Source of the DNA: Colivivens sp963594655
GTDB taxonomy: Bacteria; Bacteroidota; Bacteroidia; Bacteroidales; Bacteroidaceae
DNA: 64,000 nucleotides
Assembly: GCA_963594655.1 (NCBI GenBank)
Contig: CAVBFD010000004.1
Coordinates: 12,499 to 76,498, forward strand
Direction: 5' to 3'
Shown: positions 45,148 through 54,642 of the stretch, one piece after another
Numbering within the stretch: the stretch's first letter is position 1
How the letters are laid out: each line of letters opens with the position of its first letter
Notes under the pieces: generated by a model
Database searches by the model: none
What the model saw: the letters and a program-made list of their open reading frames with translations, nothing else
Told to the model about the DNA's origin: nothing
Program-made: the position numbers and the translations under genes

Positions 45148-47205
45148 ATGAAATCAGTAATGTTTAAGAACAAATATATTGCAGTAGTACTGATGGCGGT
45201 TGTCGCTTTGTTCGCAAGCTGCTCTGACGACCCGGGGGTTGACAACTACTATACTGCAAAGGGATCTATGGCAAACACATATCTTACCAATGACCCCGAC
45301 ACATACAGTGAGTTCGTGTCAATCATACAGAAGTCCCAACTGGTCAGCTTCGACCTTCTTGGAACGTATGGTTCGTACACTGTGTTCGCGCCTACGAACA
45401 AGGCTGTGGACAGATATCTTGCCGGCAAGGGCTTGACTTCAGTCGACGAGCTTTCAGTCGCAGACTGTGACACCATCGCCGCAACCCATATCATTGAGAA
45501 CGGTTCATATTTCACTACAGAGTTCTCAAACGCGACTCTGCCTAACACGAATATGCTGGACCGTTATCTTACCATAACCTGTGATTCCGACCTTACAGAT
45601 GAGGGTGATATAGAGATTGCGTATTACATCAACAAGAGCGCGAAGATTATTCTTGCGGACGACTCTGTGGAGAACGGTGTGGTACATACTGTAGACATGA
45701 TTATCGACGCCACAACAGAGATGTTGCCCGACCTGTTGGCACAGGACTCAACCATCTCCCTCTTCTACCAGGCCTTCCTTCTGACAGGTCTGAAGGACTC
45801 TATGATGAACTACGTTGACGAGAGTTACAGCTGTACAGACTATGACTCTACTGAGGTGGGACACACATTCTCCACCGCAACCGAGTACGACAACGTGCTT
45901 TACATGAAGAAGCGCTATTACGGCTATACCGGCTTCATAGAGACGAACGATGTCTTTGAGAGCAAAGGTATATACACTATCGACGACCTCCGTGCCAAGG
46001 CTAAGGAGATTTATGATGATGTGTATCCGGATGATGCGGACGTGACAGACGAGACCGACCGCCGCAACTCATTGAACCGTTTCATCTCATATCACTTCCT
46101 CGACCGTCGCGCGATTTACAACAAGTTGACTGTCGACAACCTCGCGCTCAACTGTTTCGACCGTCGTCACTGGGACGTGGCGGACTGGTATGAGACCATG
46201 ATGCCTTATTCTATCATGAAGGTGTCTTATCCTTCAGGATCACAGGCTGGCCGTTACGTGAACCGTCGTGGTGTTCAGAACAGAAAGGACTCGCGTGGCG
46301 TGTTTGTGGCGGGAGCGAAGATTCTCTCTCCGACCGAGGCTGCGGTCAACCAGACTGCGGTGAACGGTGTCTACCATTATATCACAGACATTATCGATTA
46401 CGGACGCAACACTCAGGAAGTGGTACTTAACGAGCGTATGCGTATGGACGCGTCAACACTGTCTCCTGACTTCATGACAAGTGGAGCGCGCGGACACTCA
46501 GTAAGAGGTGTGGGTGGCGCGTCAAGCCGTCCCGGTGAGTATGGTGTCTGGTCGAACGACACCAACCCTAAGACAAACATCAACACCTGTCTCGGTTTCA
46601 AGGCAGGCTCGGCGAAGTACTTCACATATTCAGATGTGACTACTCACCTTCACGTGCGTCCGCGTTACCTGTCCTTCTGGTCATATCAGGGCGATGAGGT
46701 TACCATCTGCGGTATGTACGACATCACGTTCAAGTTGCCTCCAGTGCCGGAGGGCGACTACGAGTTCCGTCTCGCGACATGTATTGGTTTCAGCAACCGT
46801 GGTATCGTGCAGGCTTACATCGACGGTGTTCCATGCGGTATTCCGCTTGACATGCGTATCGGAGGAGAAGATGCAAGTATAGGTTGGAGGAGTGACACTG
46901 ATCTTGGTGACGATGAGTCCATCGCCGCTTATGACAAGGCTATGCACAACCGTGGATGGATGAAGGGCCCCGCAAGCTATGGCGGCATCGGTCAGGATGG
47001 AACTGGTAGCCCAAGTTACCACCGTAATCAAAACAATACCTTGCGCCGTGTGTTCGGCACCTTCCACTCTGACGGAAAGACAGAACATTACGTCCGTATC
47101 CAGCAGAAGCTCGAGTCAACAAACGGTACACTTGCGTTCGACTACATTGAACTCTGTCCGAGGAGCGTGTACAACAATGAGTTCTATCCGGAGGACAAGT
47201 ATTAA
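45148..47205 (+). CDS. FAS1 lipoprotein with DUF5108-like C-terminal part
   Basis: A 685-residue lipoprotein. The lipobox LFASC (Cys25) is followed by SDDPG, close to the acidic export signal that sends Bacteroidetes lipoproteins to the cell surface. Two FAS1 modules are seen: YGSYTVFAPTNKAV (about 70-85) with NGVVHTVDMIID (about 173-185), and a second ending NGVYHYITDIIDY (about 405). The C-terminal third (about 440-685: RYLSFWSYQGDEVTI, EFRLATCIGFSNRGIVQAYIDG) looks like a beta-sandwich resembling DUF5108. It begins 2 nt after the susD 1 stop. Confidence 0.83.
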   Translation: MKSVMFKNKYIAVVLMAVVALFASCSDDPGVDNYYTAKGSMANTYLTNDPDTYSEFVSIIQKSQLVSFDLLGTYGSYTVFAPTNKAVDRYLAGKGLTSVDELSVADCDTIAATHIIENGSYFTTEFSNATLPNTNMLDRYLTITCDSDLTDEGDIEIAYYINKSAKIILADDSVENGVVHTVDMIIDATTEMLPDLLAQDSTISLFYQAFLLTGLKDSMMNYVDESYSCTDYDSTEVGHTFSTATEYDNVLYMKKRYYGYTGFIETNDVFESKGIYTIDDLRAKAKEIYDDVYPDDADVTDETDRRNSLNRFISYHFLDRRAIYNKLTVDNLALNCFDRRHWDVADWYETMMPYSIMKVSYPSGSQAGRYVNRRGVQNRKDSRGVFVAGAKILSPTEAAVNQTAVNGVYHYITDIIDYGRNTQEVVLNERMRMDASTLSPDFMTSGARGHSVRGVGGASSRPGEYGVWSNDTNPKTNINTCLGFKAGSAKYFTYSDVTTHLHVRPRYLSFWSYQGDEVTICGMYDITFKLPPVPEGDYEFRLATCIGFSNRGIVQAYIDGVPCGIPLDMRIGGEDASIGWRSDTDLGDDESIAAYDKAMHNRGWMKGPASYGGIGQDGTGSPSYHRNQNNTLRRVFGTFHSDGKTEHYVRIQQKLESTNGTLAFDYIELCPRSVYNNEFYPEDKY

Positions 47206-47229
47206 TCGTAAAAAATACAATTTTCGTTT

Positions 47230-48951
47230 ATGAAGAAGAATATAAAAATATCAATCCGCACAGGAGTCGTGGCAATGGCAAGTGTTCTTGCCTGCTACTC
47301 CTGTTCAGATACATGGGACGACCACTATGACTCCAATATCGATGGCATGAAGGTGGATGCGACCATTTATCAGCTGCTGAAGGCAGACCCCGACTACAGC
47401 GATTTCGTTAGGGTCATCGACACGACAGGCTATGACGCGCTTCTCGACGAGACTCAGATCATAACGGTTTTCGCTCCTAAGAACGGTTTCAATGTGGACA
47501 GCCTGATGAATGAGATCAAGGAGGGACACAAGGACTTGGTCATCACCCGTTTCGTGAAGAACCACATAGCCCGTTACAACTACTCGTCGAACTCCCACGG
47601 GCAGACTCTCTCGTTGCTGAACAAGAAGAACACCGTCCTCAACCAGAGGGTGGTGAGCGCTGACTCCATAAAGGTGGCTGCCGATGAGATTCTCTGCAAC
47701 AACGGTATCCTGCACAAGTTGGAGGGCGTGCTTCCGTTCCACCCGAATATCTATGAGGAGATGGAAGTGGCTGACGGAATGGACTCTATCTACAAGAAGC
47801 TGTCATTCTACGACAATGACTCTCTGGATGTGGGCCGCAGTGTCTACCGTGGAGTAGATGAGGACGGAAACCGCATCTATGTCGATTCGGTCATCATCAA
47901 CAGCAACAAGCTGATGACACGCCTGGACGCCTATGTGCAGCGTGAGGACTCCAACTACATGGCGATCATACCAAGCAATGAAGCGTACATGGAGCGTTAC
48001 AACACAGTGAAGGGCTACTTCAACTACAACATCCATGAGAACGACCGGGACTCCCTGCAGAACTTCTATGCGAACTACTACACACTGAACACCCTGCTTT
48101 ACAACAGGAATACCAACTTGTATGACAACGACTCTCTGGTGACAACCACATACAGCAAGTACGATCCGGACTATTATGTGTTCTACAATCCGTATGAGGA
48201 GGGTGGAATCCTCGCTCCGGGTTCATACAAGAGCAAGGTCGAGTGCAGTAACGGTATCGTCTACACTACGGACAAGTTCCCGACATCCATCTATGACGCG
48301 TTCTTCCACGACATAGAGGTGGAGGCTGAGTCCACTGGCAACGTCAACAACGACGAGAGTACAAGCGGCAACGCCCTCTACACCAGGAACTGCACATACT
48401 CTGTGGTTTCAGCACAGGACTCAGTGGTGAAGGTGTCCGAGCGCGCTTATCTCGATGTGAAGCCGTCCAGCAGTTCCGCCCAGCCGTACATCGCGTACAA
48501 CATACCCAACACACTCGCCGGTACTTACGACATGTACCTCGTCACAGTGCCTTTGAAGTATGGAGTGGACGTGGCTGAGGCCGACTCGCTGAAACCCTAT
48601 CAGTTCCGTGTCAACATGTTCTACCGCACGAACAGGGCTACAGAGACAGGATCCTCATGGCCGACATCCAAGAACGAGACATTGAAGAACCCTATCGACG
48701 GCGGACAGAACTTTATCAGTGACCCTGAGAAGGTGGACACCATCTATCTTGGAACAAAGACATTCACCGAGTGCTACCGTAACGCGTCAAACGTGGGTGT
48801 CATGCTCCAGATTCAGGCTTATGTCTCTTCTTCACAGACCAAGAACTACTCTCGCCGTATGCTCCTCGACCGTATTATCTTCCGTCCGAGCGGAATGCCT
48901 GATGATGAGTACCAGGCTTTCAAGGAGGCAAAGGACAGTACAGAGGAATAG
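47230..48951 (+). CDS. FAS1 lipoprotein, 573 residues
   Basis: A lipoprotein with lipobox ACYSC (Cys25) and acidic following residues (SDTWDD), suggesting surface display. The first FAS1 module holds IITVFAPKNGF (about 75-90) and NGILHKLEGVLPF (about 158-170); a second, more diverged, ends NGIVYTTDKFP (about 340). The C-terminal part (about 370-573) appears to be a beta-rich ligand-binding type region with no recognised name. A third adhesion-type lipoprotein in one operon with the previous one, likely sharing architecture through duplication. Confidence 0.8.
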   Translation: MKKNIKISIRTGVVAMASVLACYSCSDTWDDHYDSNIDGMKVDATIYQLLKADPDYSDFVRVIDTTGYDALLDETQIITVFAPKNGFNVDSLMNEIKEGHKDLVITRFVKNHIARYNYSSNSHGQTLSLLNKKNTVLNQRVVSADSIKVAADEILCNNGILHKLEGVLPFHPNIYEEMEVADGMDSIYKKLSFYDNDSLDVGRSVYRGVDEDGNRIYVDSVIINSNKLMTRLDAYVQREDSNYMAIIPSNEAYMERYNTVKGYFNYNIHENDRDSLQNFYANYYTLNTLLYNRNTNLYDNDSLVTTTYSKYDPDYYVFYNPYEEGGILAPGSYKSKVECSNGIVYTTDKFPTSIYDAFFHDIEVEAESTGNVNNDESTSGNALYTRNCTYSVVSAQDSVVKVSERAYLDVKPSSSSAQPYIAYNIPNTLAGTYDMYLVTVPLKYGVDVAEADSLKPYQFRVNMFYRTNRATETGSSWPTSKNETLKNPIDGGQNFISDPEKVDTIYLGTKTFTECYRNASNVGVMLQIQAYVSSSQTKNYSRRMLLDRIIFRPSGMPDDEYQAFKEAKDSTEE

Positions 48952-48969
48952 TGTTAAACTCCTAAAGAT

Positions 48970-51900
48970 ATGAATTATATGAAGACATATTTAAATGACA
49001 GTATGCTGCGCTTCTGCAAAGCCGGAATCGCAACTATGATATTCTGCGTAGGAGTTCTTCCTGTGTCCGCGCAAGATGATGAAGACGCGGATGCCGTCGA
49101 GGCGGCTCCTGTGAAAAAGAAGGTGAGGAAAGCAATCAAGAAATATCCTATGATGGAGATTTCCGGTAAGATTGTGGACGCTTCCACCGGTGAGCCTCTG
49201 GTAGGTGTGAGGGTCAAGTCCTACAACAACAGTTTCTATACCGCCATGACTGACGAGAACGGAGACTATATGATCAGTGTCCCCACTTTCGTGACCTCAC
49301 TGTCGGCTTCGGCAGAAGGCTATAACATCGGTCAGGTGGCGATAAACGACCGTACCAAGGACGTTGACTTCAAACTGTATACCGACAGATATCTTGGCGT
49401 GTATTCTGAGAAGATGGGCGCGTCAAAGACAGTCGGCGTGTCAGGCTTCGGCGAGGACGCGGCTTTCACGGCTGACCAGGAAGTGCAGAACCGCCTCGGC
49501 GGTGACGTACATTCCATGTCACGTTCGGGAATCGCCGGCAATGGTGTCAACCTCTTCATCGAGGGTTACCACTCAATCAACGCCTCCTCACAGCCGCTGA
49601 TCGTGATTGACGGTGTCATCCACGACCAGATGTACAACTCCACAATGATGCACAACGGTTACTTCAACAATCCGCTGACCATGCTCAGTATGGACGACAT
49701 CGCCGACATCAAGGTGATGAAGAACGGAACCGCCATCTACGGATCTCAGGCTGCCAACGGTGTCATCCTTATCACCACCAAGCGCAACACTACGATGAAG
49801 ACCACCATCGACGTGAATATCAGCGGTGGTTTTGAACTTGTTCCTGAGACTCCCGACATGATGGATGCGGACGAGTACAGGGCATACGCCTCAGCCCTCC
49901 TGAAGGGTTCCAACAGTAAGCTGGAGAGCTTCAAGTTCCTGCATACTGACCCAAACTACTATTATTATAATATGTACCACAACAACACCGACTGGAAGGA
50001 TGTAGTTTACAGGGAGGCTTTCTCTCAGAACTACGGAATCAACATCCAGGGTGGTGACGAGGTGGCAAACTACAACCTGTCTGTAGGCTACATGTCAGCG
50101 CAGTCAACCCTGAAGCGCAACGACATCAACCGTTTCCATATCCGTTTCAACTCGGACATCATCCTGTCAGACAAGTTGACCGCACGCTTCGACGTGTCCT
50201 ACTCAAACCTCAGGCGTGACTTGAGGGACGACGGTCTCACAAGCACCTTCCAGGCCAATGCGGTCTCATCTCCTAACGTGCTTGCGCTGATCAAGTCTCC
50301 TTTCGTGGCTCCTTACGACTTCTCTACCGACGGCAAGATGTCCAACTTCATCTCTGACGCGGACGACTATCTGGCTGAGGCTGTCGGAAGTTCCGCTTCC
50401 ATTGCCAACCCTCTCGGTCTGCTTGAGAACGGTGAGGCTCTCAACAAGAACCGTACGGACAACACCAACGTGAATATCGCGATCACTCCGGTATGGCACC
50501 TCAAGACCAACATGACATTGCAGGGTAAGTTCAGCTACACTACCAGCAGCTTTGACGAGAACTACTACACTGCCATCGTGGGTATGCCGAGGTACTACAT
50601 CCAGGACGTGGGTACAGTGGAAAATGAGATTGGTTCAAACTTCACCAACCACAAGGCTACTATGGCGGAAGCGCGCTACGACTGGGCTATCCCACTTGGC
50701 AAGCACCGTCTGGACTTCTTCGCCGGTTTCCGTTACCTGAACGACAACTACAAGGCTTCAAACCTCTATGCGTACAGTACAGGCAACGACAAGACTCCGT
50801 CGCTCGGCAGTGCCACAGGCAAGCGCCGTTCGTTCGGTACGGACGACACATGGAAGTCGATCGCATGGTACGGCAACCTCGACTACAACTACCGTGAGAA
50901 GTATTACCTGCAAGGATCGTTCGCCCTCCAGTCTTCCTCCAGGTTCGGCGCCGAGGCTGACGCTGGAGTCAAGATGTTCGGAGTGAGATGGGGTTTCTTC
51001 CCGTCTATTCAGGGCGCGTGGGTAATCAGCAACGAGAAGTGGTTCAATGCCGGCAACGCAGTCAACATGTTGAAGGTGAACGCTGGCTTTGAGTCAGTCG
51101 GAAACGACTCTTACGACAACAATGCGGCTTACACATACATGAGCAGCCAGGCGTTCCTCCTGAACAATGCGGTGGGTATCGGTATCACCAATATCGGTAA
51201 CGCCAAGTTGCGCTGGGAGTTGACCAACCGCTTCAACGCCGGTCTGGAAGGAAACTTCTTCAACAACCGCCTGAACGCCAAGTTCAACTACTTCTACGCA
51301 AAGACAAGCAACCTCGTGACTCTCGGCACAATCGCGTACGTGTCTGGTCAGAAGCAGTACTGGACCAATGACGGAGCGATGAAGAACCAGGGCTTCGACG
51401 TGGCTTTGACTGGTAAGGTGGTCAACTTGAAGGACTTCAAGTTTGAACTCGGCGCGAGTCTCGGTCACTACAAGAACGAGATTACCCAGTTGCCTGAGAA
51501 CGTCCCATCCATCGAGTCTGAGTATTACAACGCCACCATCCTCACACAGGTGGGCAGTCCGCTTGGAGTGTTCTACGGCTATAAGACCAATGGCGTGTTC
51601 TCAACGACCGCCCAGGCTGAGGCTGCTGACCTCGGAATACTTGACAAGGCCGGCAACAAGATCAACTTCAAGGCAGGTGACATGATATTCGTTGACCAGA
51701 ACGGCGACAACCTCATCAAAGCAGACGCTGACCGTGTGGTCATCGGTGACCCTAACCCTGACTTCTACGGTAACATCCGCGCCAACTTCATGTTCGGCAA
51801 GAACTGGACTCTGGGTGTCAACTTCAACTACAGTGTCGGCAACGACGTGTACAACTACCAGCGTTCAATCCTCGAATGCGGCAACGCCTTCGTGAACCAG

Positions 51901-52248
51901 ACAACAGCGATGAACCGCCGCTGGCTTGCTGAAGGACAGTCTACCGACATCCCACAGGCAGTCCTGAACGACGAGATGGGCAACGCTCGTTTCTCAGACC
52001 GTTGGATTGAGGACGGATCATACCTGAAGTTGAAGAACGTGACCCTCAGCTATAAGCTCCCTGTATCCAACACCTACATTCAGGGACTTACCATCTGGGC
52101 AGCCGCAAACAACCTGCTTACATTCACCAAGTACTTGGGTTCAGACCCGGAAGTGTCTTGCGGCAACTCATCTCTGATTCAGGGAATCGACGCCGGCTAC
52201 ACTCCTTACGGACGCAGTTTCACTCTCGGTGTTAAGATTAACTTGTAA
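48970..52248 (+). CDS. SusC/RagA-type TonB-linked outer-membrane transporter 2
   Basis: A 1092-residue outer-membrane protein, only distantly similar to SusC 1. The signal peptide ends near residue 35 (LPVSAQ) and a charged linker (DDEDADAVEAAPVKKKVRK) precedes the regulatory-like beta domain (ISGKIVDASTGEPLVGVRV, about 62-80). The plug has PLIVIDGVIHDQ and IKVMKNGTAIYGSQAANGVILITTK (split, about 215-270), and the barrel ends RSFTLGVKINL. No STN domain is present. It forms the second import complex of the operon with the downstream SusD. Confidence 0.95.
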   Translation: MNYMKTYLNDSMLRFCKAGIATMIFCVGVLPVSAQDDEDADAVEAAPVKKKVRKAIKKYPMMEISGKIVDASTGEPLVGVRVKSYNNSFYTAMTDENGDYMISVPTFVTSLSASAEGYNIGQVAINDRTKDVDFKLYTDRYLGVYSEKMGASKTVGVSGFGEDAAFTADQEVQNRLGGDVHSMSRSGIAGNGVNLFIEGYHSINASSQPLIVIDGVIHDQMYNSTMMHNGYFNNPLTMLSMDDIADIKVMKNGTAIYGSQAANGVILITTKRNTTMKTTIDVNISGGFELVPETPDMMDADEYRAYASALLKGSNSKLESFKFLHTDPNYYYYNMYHNNTDWKDVVYREAFSQNYGINIQGGDEVANYNLSVGYMSAQSTLKRNDINRFHIRFNSDIILSDKLTARFDVSYSNLRRDLRDDGLTSTFQANAVSSPNVLALIKSPFVAPYDFSTDGKMSNFISDADDYLAEAVGSSASIANPLGLLENGEALNKNRTDNTNVNIAITPVWHLKTNMTLQGKFSYTTSSFDENYYTAIVGMPRYYIQDVGTVENEIGSNFTNHKATMAEARYDWAIPLGKHRLDFFAGFRYLNDNYKASNLYAYSTGNDKTPSLGSATGKRRSFGTDDTWKSIAWYGNLDYNYREKYYLQGSFALQSSSRFGAEADAGVKMFGVRWGFFPSIQGAWVISNEKWFNAGNAVNMLKVNAGFESVGNDSYDNNAAYTYMSSQAFLLNNAVGIGITNIGNAKLRWELTNRFNAGLEGNFFNNRLNAKFNYFYAKTSNLVTLGTIAYVSGQKQYWTNDGAMKNQGFDVALTGKVVNLKDFKFELGASLGHYKNEITQLPENVPSIESEYYNATILTQVGSPLGVFYGYKTNGVFSTTAQAEAADLGILDKAGNKINFKAGDMIFVDQNGDNLIKADADRVVIGDPNPDFYGNIRANFMFGKNWTLGVNFNYSVGNDVYNYQRSILECGNAFVNQTTAMNRRWLAEGQSTDIPQAVLNDEMGNARFSDRWIEDGSYLKLKNVTLSYKLPVSNTYIQGLTIWAAANNLLTFTKYLGSDPEVSCGNSSLIQGIDAGYTPYGRSFTLGVKINL

Positions 52249-52261
52249 ACAATCCCAATAT

Positions 52262-52283
52262 CCCTCCTCTTTCGGAAGGAGGG
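52262..52283 (+). promoter_or_regulatory. Hairpin covering the purine-rich stretch before susD 2
   Basis: CCCTCCT (52262-52268) and AGGAGGG (52277-52283) pair around an 8-nt loop. The AGGAGG would look like a Shine-Dalgarno sequence but stands only one base before the ATG at 52285, too close to act normally, and is locked in the stem. It could be a control or RNA-stability element between susC and susD. Confidence 0.5.
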
Positions 52284-52305
52284 TATGAAGACTAAACAGA
52301 AATAT

Positions 52306-54363
52306 ATGAAAACAAAATCAATCATATTGTCAGGCTTGCTCTTGGCTACGCTTGGAGCCGCCACAACTTCATGCGAAGATATGCTTAATGTCGATGACGA
52401 GCTGCATACGAAAGACCTCGCTCCTAAGGACACGGTATATCAGGTGATGGGTATCCTCAACCGCATGCAGAGTCTGGTTGACCGCACTGTCGTACTCGGT
52501 GAACTCCGCGCCGACCTTGTGGACCTCAACGAGGCTGTCGCAAGTACCGCGCTCCAGGAGGTGATGGCAAACAACATATCAACCGACAACGAATACAATA
52601 CCATCGCCGACTACTACTCAGTAATCAACGCTTGTAATGTCTACCTCGCTTACGTTGACTCCAACTATGTGGAGCACAACAAGAAGAAGTACGAGAAGGA
52701 AATACAGGTAGTGAAGACCTACAGGGCATGGACTTACCTCGAACTGGCGAAGACCTACGGTACAGTTCCGTTCGTCCTTGACCCGGTGCTTAGTTCCGTG
52801 GATGCCGACAAGATTGTCGCGTCAACCGCCAACCGCGCGGACATGGAGGCCATCTGCACATACTTCATCAACGACCTGCTGCCTTACGTGCAGACCTCCG
52901 CCCCAATCTCTGTGCCAAGCTACGGTACTGTCAACGGTTACCTGAGCCAGACATTCTTCATCCCGGCGCGTCTGATGGTGGCTGAACTGTATCTGTGGAG
53001 AGGTAGCTTTACCCAAAACAAGAGTGACTTCACAAGTGCGTGCCAGTACTATTACGATTACATCAACACTGTGTCCAACAAGGTGCCTACAGGTGTCGCG
53101 AAGGTCAGTTGGAACGACAACACGTTCCGTCATAGCTCAGACACGTACTCCTCATCCTTCACTTCGGACACCATCACAATCATTCCGATGGACACCTGTG
53201 CGTATGACGGTACATGGAGCCAACTCTATGCGATGTTCAACTCTCAGTATGAGAACAACTACTACGTGCCGGTCGTGCCTTCACAGCGCATTCGTGAGAT
53301 TTCACGCGACCAGGTCAACTGTGTTTACTCCAACATAAACAACAAGCGTGATACTATATACAGCACATCCAAGCTCGAATGGGAAGACTCACTTGAGATG
53401 GGTGACCTCCGTTTGAACTCTGTATACCACCGTTCGGCTGTGAGCAACATGTACACCGCCCAGTACAGTCAGGACCGTCAGCATATCATGAAGTACGCCA
53501 CAAGTACCAACAACTATGGTTCTGATGAGAAACTGAGGTATTTCAGAGTGTTCCGTAAGGGTATCGTGTGGCTGCACTTCGCTGAGGCGCTCAACCGCGC
53601 CGGCTACCCGCAGACCGCGTTCGCCATCCTGAAATACGGTCTGACGAGTGAGACAATGAACAGCTATGTGTCATCAGTCGAAAGGAATAACCTGAGCGGT
53701 GTGTATTCATATATCAACGGTAATATCGGAACATGGCCGCTTTCAGACTTCCGTGTAGCCAATTCCTCAAATGTGTCAAGCTCGCTTCCGGCAAACACCT
53801 TGGGAATCCACTCACGTGGTTCCGGCGACTCTCAGTACAACAAGTACTATGCGCTGACATACGATGAGGCGACATGGGCACCGATCGACAGTCTGTCTGC
53901 AATCAGTGACTCGCTGATTCAGGTTGTGTCTGACCTCACCAAGGACGCGACGAAGCGCTTGAATCAGTTTATTGTTCTGCAGATTGACACTTTGGGCCGC
54001 ATCAAGTATGGCAATGTCCAGGACTATGCTTTTGAAACAAGTGAGGATTCACTCGCTTATATCAAGGCGTATGTGGATTATTATAAGAGTGTTATCGTCT
54101 ATGAAAAGGCGAACGAAGAGGCTTATAAAAAGTGGCAGCCGACATGGCAGGATGAGGTTAAACAGCTGATTCTCGATGAGGAGGCTCTCGAAGGAATGTT
54201 CGAGGGTACCCGCTTCTACGACCTTATGCGTTACGCCAAGTACGAGGGAGATAACGACTACATCTACAAGCAGGTGGTGAAACGTAAGGGATCGGATACC
54301 GTAGACAGTAGGGCTGAGGCTCTCCGTAACGGCAACTGGTACTTGCCGTTGCCGCAGAAGTAA
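52306..54363 (+). CDS. SusD/RagB-type surface lipoprotein 2
   Basis: A 685-residue SusD-family lipoprotein. With the start at 52306 the signal is MKTKSIILSGLLL up to lipobox TTSC (Cys23). An upstream ATG at 52285 would add seven residues (MKTKQKY) but has poor ribosome-binding geometry. The helical core includes VVKTYRAWTYLELAKTYGTVPF (split, about 130-155), LMVAELYLWRG and the C-terminal LDEEALEGMFEGTRFYDLMRYAK (split). It is the ligand-binding cap for SusC 2 and the last gene of the operon, 28 nt before a perfect terminator. Confidence 0.94.
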   Translation: MKTKSIILSGLLLATLGAATTSCEDMLNVDDELHTKDLAPKDTVYQVMGILNRMQSLVDRTVVLGELRADLVDLNEAVASTALQEVMANNISTDNEYNTIADYYSVINACNVYLAYVDSNYVEHNKKKYEKEIQVVKTYRAWTYLELAKTYGTVPFVLDPVLSSVDADKIVASTANRADMEAICTYFINDLLPYVQTSAPISVPSYGTVNGYLSQTFFIPARLMVAELYLWRGSFTQNKSDFTSACQYYYDYINTVSNKVPTGVAKVSWNDNTFRHSSDTYSSSFTSDTITIIPMDTCAYDGTWSQLYAMFNSQYENNYYVPVVPSQRIREISRDQVNCVYSNINNKRDTIYSTSKLEWEDSLEMGDLRLNSVYHRSAVSNMYTAQYSQDRQHIMKYATSTNNYGSDEKLRYFRVFRKGIVWLHFAEALNRAGYPQTAFAILKYGLTSETMNSYVSSVERNNLSGVYSYINGNIGTWPLSDFRVANSSNVSSSLPANTLGIHSRGSGDSQYNKYYALTYDEATWAPIDSLSAISDSLIQVVSDLTKDATKRLNQFIVLQIDTLGRIKYGNVQDYAFETSEDSLAYIKAYVDYYKSVIVYEKANEEAYKKWQPTWQDEVKQLILDEEALEGMFEGTRFYDLMRYAKYEGDNDYIYKQVVKRKGSDTVDSRAEALRNGNWYLPLPQK

Positions 54364-54390
54364 CCATTGCTGTTACTGTACTATATGACA

Positions 54391-54427
54391 GGAGAGAGGT
54401 GCCGCGGCACCTCTCTCCGTCGTTTTT
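54391..54427 (+). terminator. Terminator of the CotH-FAS1-SusCD operon
   Basis: A perfect 28-bp palindrome (54391-54418) with arms GGAGAGAGGTGCCG and complement forms a very stable hairpin, followed after a few bases by GTTTTTA. It marks the 3' end of the 19-kb transcript. Confidence 0.88.
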
Positions 54428-54514
54428 ATACCACTCCCGGTGTATAGCCTGTCTTGCGATATGTGCGGTACACGTCAAAAAATGGAAGTGGCAATGATTT
54501 TCTTTGTTGTTTAT

Positions 54515-54545
54515 TTTGTCAGTTAAATGGAATAGTGTAATTTTG
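54515..54545 (+). promoter_or_regulatory. Promoter of the leu operon
   Basis: TTTG (54515-54518), a 19-nt spacer and TAATTTTG (54538-54545) match the Bacteroidetes consensus closely. Transcription should start near 54552, 16 nt before the leader-peptide ATG. Confidence 0.75.
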
Positions 54546-54567
54546 CAGCGACAATTGAACGAACATT

Positions 54568-54642
54568 ATGAAGTCTCTAAACATTATCGACATTATTCTA
54601 TCACTACGAATTAGTAAGCTCGGAGTGAGAGAGGCTGTGTGA
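54568..54642 (+). CDS. Leader peptide of the leu operon attenuator
   Basis: A 24-codon open frame starting MKSLNIIDIILSL and ending REAV before TGA. It contains five Ile, four Leu and two Val residues, 11 of 24, with the Leu codons including three CTA, a codon rarely seen in the neighbouring genes. The TGA at 54640-54642 falls just after the first attenuator segment, the position needed for a ribosome at the stop codon to mask it. It is a sensor of charged branched-chain tRNAs rather than a functional protein. Confidence 0.85.
   Translation: MKSLNIIDIILSLRISKLGVREAV

Noticed and set aside
35198..54363. Ordinary polysaccharide utilisation locus
   Set aside because: No carbohydrate-active enzyme, sulfatase or dedicated regulator is encoded, so the usual label is not justified although SusC/SusD pairs are present.
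54391..54427. Part of the leu attenuator
   Set aside because: The palindrome lies upstream of the leu promoter and immediately after susD 2, so it ends the previous operon.
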